In this document: positions 10,714 through 18,800 of the stretch, in pieces
Layout of the letters: every line of letters starts with the position of its first letter
How positions within the stretch are numbered: position 1 is the stretch's first letter
Source: Paraburkholderia bonniea
Lineage (GTDB): Bacteria; Pseudomonadota; Gammaproteobacteria; Burkholderiales; Burkholderiaceae
Length of the DNA: 64,000 nt
Direction of reading: 5' to 3'
NCBI RefSeq assembly: GCF_009455625.1
Contig: NZ_QPEQ01000001.1
Location: 682,001 to 746,000, forward strand
Translations under genes and position numbers: made by a program
Notes under the pieces: generated by a model
The model's database searches: none
What the model was told of the DNA's origin: nothing
The model's input: the letters and a program-made list of their open reading frames with translations, nothing else

Positions 10714-12042
10714 TCAGCGGAGGGCGCTACTGGGACGAGAGCCGGGTTTGAACAGTTTGACGGTGCGAATGGCCTGGTCGTCGCTACGCATGACTTCGAG
10801 CTTGACGCCGCGAATTTCGACGCAGACGTCGCCATCAGGAATCTCTTCAAGCACTTCAAGAATCAGACCATTGAGTGTTTTGGGCCCGCTCGTGGGCAAG
10901 CTGAGTTGCAGCCAGCGGTTCAGTTCACGCAGCGGCATGCTGCCCGCCACGATGCACTCACCTTGTTCACTCCAGCCGCCTCGTGAGTTGGCCCCACGGG
11001 GGATAGAGGTGGTGAATTCGCCGATCAGCTCTTCAATGATGTCTTCTGGTGTGATCAGCCCTTGCAGTTCACCGTATTCGTTGACGACCAGCGCGGTGCG
11101 CTGGCGGCTTTCCTGAAAGTACTGAAGCTGCTGGAACACCGGAGTGCCGGTTGGCACGAAATATGGCTCGGTTAGCAAGGCGCTCAAGGTTTCGCGCTCC
11201 AGCTCCTGGTTATGTAGGGCAGCGAGCGTTTTGCGCACGTGCAGCACGCCTAGCACCCGGTCGATTTCACCTTGGTAAACGATCAGCTTGTTGTGATAGC
11301 AGGTTTCGAGCTGATGCAGGATCTGCTCGAACGGTGCGTCGAAATCAAGCGCTTCTATCCGGCGGCGCGGAATCATCACATCTTCGACCGCGATGTTTTC
11401 GAGGTCGAACAGGTTTAGCAAGATGCTTCGGTGCTTGGTTGGCATGAAGCTGCCGGATTCAAGCACGACTGTGCGCAGCTCTTCGGGTGATAGCCGCTGG
11501 TCGCGCCCGCCTTTGGTATTGATATGCAAGATGCGCAAAATGCCATTGGCAAACAGGTTGACGAACCAGACGAGCGGCCGGGCAATGCGAATCAGCGGCG
11601 CGATCACCAGGCTGGCGGGCAGGGCGATTTTTTCGGGGAAGGTGGCACCAACGATTTTCGGCGTGATTTCGGCAAAAACGATTACCAGAAAAGCGACGAC
11701 GCCAGTTGCGAGCGACAGCACCAGGTTGCCATTGCCGAACGTGCGCAGCGCGATTGCGGTGCAAAGCACGGGGATGACGGTGTTCAGCAGGTTGTTGCCG
11801 ATCAGGATGACGCTTAATAGCTCATCGGTTCGGCCGAGCAGATGCTGAGTGGTTTTCGCGCCCAGGGCACCCTGGTTGGCGAGATGTTTCAGCCGATGGC
11901 GGTTGAGCGCCATCATCGCCGTTTCAGAGATGGAAAAAAAACTGGAGCAGACAAGCAACAGGATGATGGCGCCGATTTGCGCCCATAACGGAAGTTGTTC
12001 CACGCGCGGAGAAAGAAAGAGAGTTGAGTGGGGAGAATACAT
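10714..12042 (-). CDS. CorC/HlyC-type membrane protein (DUF21 + two CBS + CorC_HlyC)
   Basis: Inner-membrane protein of the CNNM/CorC family, often annotated hemolysin-like and linked in other bacteria to Mg/Co export. From M at 12042 it has about 442 residues: a DUF21 domain with four hydrophobic segments and the signature SSFFSISETAMMALNRHRL, two CBS domains (adenosine nucleotide sensors) in the middle, and a C-terminal CorC_HlyC transporter-associated domain ending LFKPG. A GTG at 12084 would add 14 residues (MCCDSW...), which look non-conserved, so ATG 12042 is preferred. It lies beside the pil operon with about 80 bp between. The substrate ion is not predictable. Confidence 0.87.
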   Translation of the reverse strand: MYSPHSTLFLSPRVEQLPLWAQIGAIILLLVCSSFFSISETAMMALNRHRLKHLANQGALGAKTTQHLLGRTDELLSVILIGNNLLNTVIPVLCTAIALRTFGNGNLVLSLATGVVAFLVIVFAEITPKIVGATFPEKIALPASLVIAPLIRIARPLVWFVNLFANGILRILHINTKGGRDQRLSPEELRTVVLESGSFMPTKHRSILLNLFDLENIAVEDVMIPRRRIEALDFDAPFEQILHQLETCYHNKLIVYQGEIDRVLGVLHVRKTLAALHNQELERETLSALLTEPYFVPTGTPVFQQLQYFQESRQRTALVVNEYGELQGLITPEDIIEELIGEFTTSIPRGANSRGGWSEQGECIVAGSMPLRELNRWLQLSLPTSGPKTLNGLILEVLEEIPDGDVCVEIRGVKLEVMRSDDQAIRTVKLFKPGSRPSSALR

Positions 12043-12263
12043 CAGAGGGCCGGGCGCTTCTATCAGCCATGAGTCACAGCACACCGGTCATGACGCTTAA
12101 GAAGAACATGGCCGGTAACGTGCCGTGCTCTGGCCATTTGGGGCAGAGCGGTACTGCTCCAGCACCGCCCACGTGGAATTTACGCGCTTTGTCTGGATAG
12201 GCCGGAACGTTAATTTCCATGCGCATTACATAGAGCGGCGGGGTAAATGACGTTGTTACTTTG

Positions 12264-12305
12264 GCGATAAATTGTCGATAAATTATCGGTCAAATGTCGA
12301 TAAAA
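12264..12305. promoter_or_regulatory. Phased CGATAAA repeats upstream of the response-regulator cluster
   Basis: CGATAAA occurs at 12265, 12276 and 12298 on the plus strand, spaced 11 and 22 bp, i.e. one and two helical turns. The middle copy is part of the perfect palindrome CGATAA-A-TTATCG (12276-12288). The surrounding ~250 bp is AT-rich compared with neighbours. This resembles an operator array, but no regulator is known. It is about 230 bp upstream of the first regulator. Confidence 0.45.
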
Positions 12306-12364
12306 CAATAAATTAGCGTTGCTAAGCGCGAAATGCATTTTTTTCGCAAAAAATAAAACCGGAT

Positions 12365-12378
12365 TAGGAAATTTCTTA
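12365..12378 (-). promoter_or_regulatory. RcsAB-box-like operator
   Basis: On the minus strand the site reads TAAGAAATTTCCTA, matching 12 of 14 bases of the published enterobacterial RcsAB-box consensus TAAGAATATTCCTA. It lies 151 bp upstream of the first of three RcsB-like regulators. The same 12-mer occurs at 14798-14809. Read as heptads (TAGGAAA, TTTCTTA) it also fits the BvgA heptad pattern, so the binding protein could be of either kind. Confidence 0.6.
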
Positions 12379-12529
12379 TTTCCAATCGGCCGCAGTGATG
12401 ATCCTATCGGTTTGTGGGCACGCGGCACCTGTGCGGCGTTGCTGATGACGATGAACTGGCTGATTCATTTTCATCCCGGATACCCATCCGGCATATTCAA
12501 ACAACATACAAAGATAGAGAGAAATCACC

Positions 12530-13180
12530 GTGAATCTTCGAGTCATTCTCGCGGACGACCATCCGTTCGTCCTTTTAGGTGTGCGCTCAAGTATCGAACT
12601 GCAGCGTGATGTCAGCGTTGTGGGCGAGGCGACCAATGCCACTTCCCTGATCCGTTTGCTGAAAAACACAGAATGCGATGTCCTTGTCACTGACTTGAGC
12701 ATGCCTGATGCTGAAGGCGAAGTAGAAGACGGACTTGCACTTGTGAAAAAAGTGCAAAGCGAATGGCCTTCAATACATATCGTTGTGCTTACCGGAACAA
12801 CCAATATGGCGATCGTCAGATCGCTACTTGTTGATGGAGTGTCTGGAATGATCAGTAAAACTGAATCGCTGCATGTAATTTCAACCGCGATCCGCTGTGC
12901 GACGAAAGGCTGTGTCTATGTCAGCCAGTCACTCATGATGCCGATACTGATTCCAGCCGGTGACGCAGATGAAGATGGTGCGCCTTTTGCGCGTCTGTCA
13001 GATGTTCAGGCAAGGGTTGTAGGAATGATTCTTCAGGGGCGTTCGCTTGAGGAGGTCGCAACTTATTTTGGGCGGAATGTCCGCGCAATCAGGCGTGTCA
13101 GACGCAGCGCCATGCTCAGGCTGGGCGTTAAAAGCAGCCCTGAACTATTTTTATATGCAAGCAGGAATGGGCTTATATAA
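12530..13180 (+). CDS. RcsB/NarL-family response regulator with altered recognition helix (regulator 1)
   Basis: A 216-residue two-component response regulator. The receiver has the acidic pair Asp9/Asp10, phospho-acceptor Asp55 in VTDLSMPD, Thr88 and Lys110, so it should be phosphorylatable. The LuxR/GerE helix-turn-helix begins LSDVQARVV and ends in RRSAMLRLGV, like RcsB. However, the recognition-helix stretch that in RcsB reads KTISSQKK is here RAIRRVRR, so DNA specificity is probably different or lost, as in auxiliary regulators. The GTG start at 12530 follows AGAGAGAAATCACC. It is the first gene of a run of three paralogous regulators upstream of a hybrid kinase. Base composition looks more AT-rich than in flanking genes. 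Target genes are unknown. Confidence 0.88.
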   Translation: MNLRVILADDHPFVLLGVRSSIELQRDVSVVGEATNATSLIRLLKNTECDVLVTDLSMPDAEGEVEDGLALVKKVQSEWPSIHIVVLTGTTNMAIVRSLLVDGVSGMISKTESLHVISTAIRCATKGCVYVSQSLMMPILIPAGDADEDGAPFARLSDVQARVVGMILQGRSLEEVATYFGRNVRAIRRVRRSAMLRLGVKSSPELFLYASRNGLI

Positions 13181-13238
13181 AAATATGTTGGATAGCTAAC
13201 CGATAGAAGTATTGATTGTTAGCATCATTTTATGAATT

Positions 13239-13252
13239 TCGGACCAATCTTA
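13239..13252 (-). promoter_or_regulatory. Weak RcsB-box candidate before regulator 2
   Basis: The plus strand reads TCGGACCAATCTTA. It matches 11 of 14 bases of the E. coli flhDC RcsB box as I recall it (TAGGAAAAATCTTA), 93 bp upstream of regulator 2. The match is weaker than at 12365 and could be chance. Confidence 0.25.
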
Positions 13253-13344
13253 TGTTTGTCGTGCAGCAAATGTCTGATGCTCACGACATAGACTCGTTGT
13301 CACGTAAGAGGACAGAAGGACCGGATTACAACGGGACACCTATC

Positions 13345-14037
13345 ATGAACGACATCGCTGAGACAAATGCGCCGATACGAACCATCATCGCCGATGACCA
13401 TCCATTGGTTTTGCTGGCAATCGAAAATTTGATGTCCGGCTTTCCGAATGTTGAGGTAGTGGGGAGGGCTACCGATTCGACCCAACTTTTCGCCGAGGCT
13501 GAGCGTGCCAGCTGTGACATCGTCGTGATGGATCTGTATATGCCCGGTGGCATGTATGGCGACGGACTGGAGACAGTCAAGCAGTTTCGGGTTCGTTATC
13601 CCGACATTGCGCTTGTCATTCTGACGATGGAAACCAAGGCTGATCCATTGCAGCAGGCTATTGCGCTGGGGGTGGGTGCAGTGATTAGCAAGCGTGACCG
13701 GATTGATCTGATTCATGTTGCGATCGTGACTGCGCTGGCTCGTGAGTGTTATCTCGGTCCTTCGGTACGGATGTTGCTGGCAGATGCATCAATCGCGGAG
13801 CGTTTTGATTACGTTCGACAGTTGTTGTCGCAACGCGAGCTTGAGGTGTTTACGCAATATGCATCGGGTCTGGGAGTGACAGAAATTGCCGTGCGGCTAG
13901 GGCGGAGTGTGAAGACGATCAGCGCACAAAAGTGCACGGCGATGAGAAAGCTGGCTTTGAACAGTGATGCTGAACTATTCAGGTTTGCGGTTGATCACGG
14001 TGTGCTGGCTGCCGACCAGATACAGCGCCGTCATTGA
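13345..14037 (+). CDS. RcsB-like response regulator (regulator 2)
   Basis: A response regulator of 230 residues from the ATG at 13345. The open frame extends upstream to a TTG at 13216, but those 43 residues do not look like a receiver start, whereas MNDIAETNAPIRTIIADDHP does. The receiver has Asp17/Asp18, phospho-acceptor Asp63 in VMDLYMPGGMYGDGL (RcsB has DLSMPGDKYGDG), Thr94 and Lys116. The C-terminal helix-turn-helix (LSQRELEVF, then VTEIAVRLGRSVKTISAQK) is very close to RcsB (VTEIAKKLNRSIKTISSQK). It is separated from regulator 1 by 164 bp and from regulator 3 by 85 bp containing a hairpin. It is probably activated by the BvgS-type kinase encoded downstream. Confidence 0.9.
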   Translation: MNDIAETNAPIRTIIADDHPLVLLAIENLMSGFPNVEVVGRATDSTQLFAEAERASCDIVVMDLYMPGGMYGDGLETVKQFRVRYPDIALVILTMETKADPLQQAIALGVGAVISKRDRIDLIHVAIVTALARECYLGPSVRMLLADASIAERFDYVRQLLSQRELEVFTQYASGLGVTEIAVRLGRSVKTISAQKCTAMRKLALNSDAELFRFAVDHGVLAADQIQRRH

Positions 14038-14063
14038 TCCAGACACTGCCATGTACGTCTGAA

Positions 14064-14099
14064 GGTCCCGGAACATCATGCATTTTGTGTTCCGGGGCC
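14064..14099 (+). other. Hairpin between regulators 2 and 3
   Basis: Inverted repeat GGTCCCGGAACA / TGTTCCGGGGCC (12 bp with one G-U pair) around a 12-nt loop, ending 23 nt before the regulator 3 start. No T run follows, so it is not a classical terminator. It could stabilise or process a joint mRNA, or affect translation of regulator 3. Confidence 0.5.
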
Positions 14100-14122
14100 A
14101 TTAGTCAACTTGATAAAACAGA

Positions 14123-14767
14123 ATGGAAAAAATTATTAAGGTCATAGTAGCCGACGACCATGGCTGCGTTCGCCTCGGAGTAAACCGTCTCCTTGGCAAT
14201 GTGCCCTATATGAAAGTAGTAGGTGAGGCAAGCGATACGCCTGCGCTGGCCAGATTGATCGACATATGTCCGTGCGATGTCGTGGTGTCAGACATTGGGA
14301 TGCCGGGAATGGATGGCGAGAGCAATGCCATCTCGTTTCTTGGCCGCACGTTGCAACACGAGCCGCAGCGGCCGGTCATCATTCTTACAATGATTCACCA
14401 TTCGCAAATGCTGGCCAGGATGCTCCAGCTTGGTGTTTCAGCCATTGTGGACAAGCGTGATGCGGTCACTTCGCTGCTCGATGCAATTAATGCTTCGGTC
14501 GCAGGTGTGCCGTACTACTCCCCGCATGTGCAATCCATTCTTGATTCCCCTGACTCCGCGGTGCAAGCGGGCTCTGGTGTGCTGAGCGCACGTGAGTGGC
14601 AAGTATTTCAGATGTATGTCTATGGCATGACGAACGGCGAAATTGCGGAAAAGTTAGGCCGAAGCGGAAAAACCATCAGCACGCAAAAACGCAGTGCGAT
14701 GCGCAAGATGGGGCTTGATACCGATGCAGAACTAATCGAGTACGCACGATTGATAGGTCTTATCTGA
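14123..14767 (+). CDS. RcsB-like response regulator (regulator 3)
   Basis: A 214-residue response regulator. The receiver shows Asp11/Asp12, phospho-acceptor Asp57 in VVSDIGMPGMDGE, Thr89 (LTMIHH) and a conserved KRD lysine. The output domain has LSAREWQVF and EIAEKLGRSGKTISTQKRS, the RcsB-type recognition helix, ending RKMGL. It is the third of three tandem paralogues; unlike regulator 1 it keeps the KTIS-QK recognition sequence. An RcsAB-box-like site and a terminator follow it. It is probably a second DNA-binding output of the same phosphorelay; targets cannot be predicted from the window beyond the local boxes. Confidence 0.9.
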   Translation: MEKIIKVIVADDHGCVRLGVNRLLGNVPYMKVVGEASDTPALARLIDICPCDVVVSDIGMPGMDGESNAISFLGRTLQHEPQRPVIILTMIHHSQMLARMLQLGVSAIVDKRDAVTSLLDAINASVAGVPYYSPHVQSILDSPDSAVQAGSGVLSAREWQVFQMYVYGMTNGEIAEKLGRSGKTISTQKRSAMRKMGLDTDAELIEYARLIGLI

Positions 14768-14797
14768 TAAATGCGTGGGATATCCCTGTCTTAAATG

Positions 14798-14811
14798 TAA
14801 GAAATTTCCCG
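14798..14811 (+). promoter_or_regulatory. Second RcsAB-box-like site, upstream of aquaporin/kinase
   Basis: TAAGAAATTTCCCG shares the 12-mer TAAGAAATTTCC with the site at 12365-12378 (opposite orientation) and matches the RcsAB consensus at 10 of 14 bases. It is 243 bp upstream of the chosen aquaporin start and before the terminator at 14867, so it may act on a downstream promoter or be a distal site. Confidence 0.45.
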
Positions 14812-14866
14812 CTATTTAAGAATCGTCTGATTAGGCGGACCTATGGCGGCATTTCATACTTGGCGT

Positions 14867-14889
14867 CGCTGGCAAGTTCCAGCGTTTTT
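14867..14889 (+). terminator. Rho-independent terminator after regulator 3
   Basis: Stem CGCTGG / CCAGCG with loop CAAGTT, directly followed by TTTTT. It would separate the regulator transcripts from the aquaporin-kinase transcript. Confidence 0.6.
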
Positions 14890-15040
14890 AGTGCGATGCC
14901 AAATAAAGGCTGGTGATACCTGGTCATGTTGAGTGTGAAAAAAGACACGCAAAAGACACACGTAAAGAGGCTGTTTCCTCTACCAGGGCGTATAGGGCGT
15001 GACTTCAACCGTGCGTTGTAATTCCTGGGAGGACGGAGTG

Positions 15041-15784
15041 GTGAGATTGGGCAGGAGATTATTAATAGAAGGTGTAGGGACTGGCTGGATTGTGTTCATT
15101 GGTTGTGGCAGCGTGGTTCTGAATGCTGGTTCGATATTGCAGGGGCGCAGTGTGCTGGACGTCTCACTGGCCTTTGGTCTTGCACTGATGACCGTGACTT
15201 ATGCCTTTGGGCGGTATTCCGGCGGGCACTTCAATCCTGCGGTGACCGTTGGCTTCACTGTGGCGCAGCGGTTTCCGGTACGCGACATGGTGCCCTACAT
15301 CGCTGCCCAGATTCTGGGTGCTGTGGCAGGTGCGGCGTTGCTGGCTTATGTGGCGAGTGGGCGTCCCGGGTTTGATCTGAGTGCAAGCGAGTTCGGGGCG
15401 AATGGCTATGGCGAACATTCTCCCGGTGATTACCGGCTTCGTTCGGCATTGGTGCTTGAGCTGATGATGTCGTTTGTTTTTGTCACGGTGTGCCTGATGA
15501 TGGCCCGGCGCAAAATTTCCCGTTCGGTCGCTCCGCTCGTGAGCAGCGCTTGCATGATGTTGATCTATTTCGTAACGATCCCGGTAACCAATGCGTCGAT
15601 TAATCCTGCGCGCTCAACTGGCCCCGCGTTGTTCGTTGGCGACTGGGCGCTCGATCAGCTTTGGCTTTTCTGGGCCGCCCCGATGGTAGGTGGTGTTCTC
15701 GCTGGCATGCTGTATCAACGTTTTTGGGGGCTTCGTACCGATCGTTCGGGCGTATTCACGCCCGAACGTGGCGAAGCGGTCTGA
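15041..15784 (+). CDS. Aquaporin / MIP-family channel
   Basis: A six-helix channel for water or small solutes in the inner membrane. Both pore motifs are intact: HFNPAVTVG and SINPARSTGPAL; the arginine after the second NPA and the narrow GHF-type first loop favour an AqpZ-like water channel over a glycerol facilitator. The frame opens at a GTG at 14999, but a strong Shine-Dalgarno (GGGAGGA, 15027-15033) points to GTG 15041 (or 15038), giving about 247 residues starting VRLGRRLLIEG. The hybrid kinase starts 33 nt after its stop, so the two are probably one operon. That pairing is unusual and suggests that water, osmotic or peroxide flux is connected with the signalling system, but this is only inference. 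Confidence 0.9.
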   Translation: MRLGRRLLIEGVGTGWIVFIGCGSVVLNAGSILQGRSVLDVSLAFGLALMTVTYAFGRYSGGHFNPAVTVGFTVAQRFPVRDMVPYIAAQILGAVAGAALLAYVASGRPGFDLSASEFGANGYGEHSPGDYRLRSALVLELMMSFVFVTVCLMMARRKISRSVAPLVSSACMMLIYFVTIPVTNASINPARSTGPALFVGDWALDQLWLFWAAPMVGGVLAGMLYQRFWGLRTDRSGVFTPERGEAV

Positions 15785-15817
15785 CGTGTTCTTTATTGAA
15801 TCCCTCGTGTTCCCGCA

Positions 15818-18800
15818 ATGAAACGTTGGCAAAAAATTGCCCGAAATGTCCTTAAGTGGTCACTGCGGGGACTAATCGTGGCCGGACTCGCGCTTTCTGT
15901 CCCGGCGCAGGGCACGCTAGATGGGCCGGTTTCCGGCCAGGCACCAAGGCAAAGCCCGAGCGGCTTTCCAGTGCAACTGAGCGTCGGCGTGCTGACCCAT
16001 GGCTGGGCACCGTTTGATGGCCTCAAGAATGGGCAACTCTCCGGTATGAGCGTGGATTATCTTCACGCGCTGGTCGGGCCCGGCGTCACCCTTGTCCCCC
16101 GCATTTATCCCGATATGACGCGCATGCTGGCGGCTGCCTGCGCTGGCGAAGTCGATCTCGTGATGAGCGTTGCGCGCACGCCTGAGCGTGAACATTGCCT
16201 GAGTTTCACCGCGCCCTATTTTCGTGCCTCGACTTCGGTGGTAGTGGATGGCAGTCGTCGAAACGCGATGCCCAGCCATGCGCAACTAGACGGTGCCAGT
16301 TTTGCAATAGAGCGAGGCTTTGCTCTTGAGCGGTTTTTGCGCGAACGCTTCCCGCGCGCAAAAATTGAAATTTTCGCTGATACCGATGCCGCGCTAAATG
16401 CGGTTGTGGAGGGCAAGGTAGATGCGTATCTGGGCTTTACCCCATCGGCCAGGTATTACCTGGCCGATCGCCGTTTCTCGACCTTGCGCGTCGCTTTCGA
16501 AGAAAGCGGCCGGACCGATGAGTTGCGTTTTGCGTTGCCGCGCCAAGGCGCGACGCTGCGTGACCAGCTAGACCGTGCGTTAGCCACACTGCCTCCGGCT
16601 GATGAAACCGCCATCCGTTCACGCTGGCTGGGGGGCGACTTCGACATGCGCTCGGCTTCCACGGTGCGCCGCCTTGTATTGAGCCCTGAGGAGCAGGCGT
16701 GGCTGCATTCGCTGCCGCCGCTATCAGTTGGTTTCGACGCTGACTGGCCACCTTTTAGCTATCTCGATGACGCGGGGCATTCGAGCGGTATTTCTGCTGA
16801 ATATCTGGATTACCTGGGGCGGACACTGGGCGTTAAATTTCGCCGGGCACCGATGGCCGACTGGCCTGCAACCCTGAAGGCTTTCCAGAAAGGGGAACTG
16901 GCGCTGCTAGCGACGGCTACTCAAGATGACCCTCGTCTCACCAATGCCTATTACACGCGCGCTTACGAAAGCTACCCACTCGTGATCGTCGGTCGGGAAG
17001 ATGAGCCTGCCGCGCGTAGCCTGGATGATTTCACTGCGCGCCGTGTGGTTGTGTCGGCCCATGTTGTTGGCTTGATTGCGCAGTCGTCCACCGGACCTCC
17101 TGCCCAAAACCTGATCGTCGCGGCTAGTCTGGACGACGCATTGAAGCTGGTCGCTCAAGGCGAGGCGGACGTTTTTGTCGGCAATGTGGCGGCGGTCGAT
17201 CTGATGCTGAAGCAGCAATATGCGGGCACGCTCAAAATTCTTGGCGCGGTGGGTGAATCAGACACGTTGCGCTTTGCCTTGCGTTCTAACCTTGAGCCGC
17301 TGGCGGGATTGATTGACCGGGCACTGCTGGCGATGCCGCCTGCTGAAAAGCAACTGATCCGTCAACGATGGGTCACCGGGCACGCTGACCCGCATGGCGG
17401 GTGGAGTGTTACTGCGGTGCGTTTGCTGCCGTTGTTGATTGGCATCGGTATCGTTCTGGCGATTACGCTGCGCGCATATGTGTTGCTGCAACGGGAAGTC
17501 CGGCGGCGCAAGCGAACCGAGACGGCGCTGGCATCGCAGCTCAATTTCCAGCAAACCTTGATGGAAATGGTGCCGTACCCGCTTGCTGCAAAAGACCTCG
17601 ACGGACGCTACATTGAGATCAACCGGGCCTATGAAGAAGCATCCGGCTTGCGGCGTAAAGACTTGATCGGGCGCACGATTTGCGAAGTGCAGGCGTGGGG
17701 CTTATCCAACAGCGGCCGTCTTGCACAAATGACCCACGATACGCTGCGCACGGGTGAGCGGGCTCAACTTGAGCTTGAATTCATCGGACGCGTGGGGGAT
17801 GTTCGTCACGGCATTTTCTGGACCGCGCTGTGCAAAGGGGGGGATGGCTCGCCTACCTGCGTGCTGGGCACCGTGATCGACATCACGGATATCCGTCGTA
17901 CCGAGATGTGCGCACGCGAGACCGAACGCCGTCTGTTCGATGTCACTCGCTCGTTGCCCGCGGTGGTTTTTCAACTGCGCCGCGATGCTCATGGCAAGTA
18001 TTCATTCCCCTATATCGGCGGAAATACCCAGCACCTGCTGGGGGGCGGAGCCAGCGTGCTGATGCCCGACGACGTGATCGACCTGCGGCGCGTCTGTGCC
18101 GAAGACCGTCCGAAGGTGATGAAGGCGCTTAAGCATTCGGCACGCTCAGAAAAGCCTGTGCATCTTGAGTTTCGCTTTGATACCCCGCACGGACGCCGTT
18201 GGGGGCGTGCCGAACTGGTACCCCGGCGCGAAATGGCTGGCGGCGTGGTCTGGAGCGGGTACTGGGTTGATGCGAGTGTCGAGCATGCGCGTTCAGACGA
18301 ACTGGAGCGGGCACGTGATCTGGCCGAAGCGGCTTCTCGTGCCAAGGACGATTTCCTTGCGATGATGAGCCACGAAATACGCACGCCGATGAATGGTGTG
18401 CTTGGGCTGGTCGAGTTGCTGGAGCGGACCACGCTGAATGCTGACCAGGGCGAGATGCTGGGCATGATTCACGATTCAGCGGGTGCATTGCTGCAAATTC
18501 TGGACGATCTGCTCGATTATTCGAAGATCGAAGCAGGGCGTTTGACGATGAACGTCGAAACCCTTGATCTGCGTGAGCTGGTAGACAACGCGGTAGGTTT
18601 GCTAGCCGGTCAGGCGCACGAAAAAGGCTTGAAAGTACGTGTAGACGTGGAGCCCGAAGTCGCCGCTTCGTTGCGTGGCGATGGTGTCCGTCTGAGGCAG
18701 GTTCTGTTCAATCTGCTTGGCAATGCCATCAAATTTACGTTGCAGGGCGAAGTCGAGGTTTACGTATCAGTGGCCGGACAAACGGCCGATGAACAAACGA

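Noticed and set aside
15802-16300. Reading the kinase as BvgS itself with gene symbol bvgS
   Set aside because: It has an extra PAS, a pseudo-receiver and RcsB-like partners, so orthology to Bordetella BvgS is not supported.
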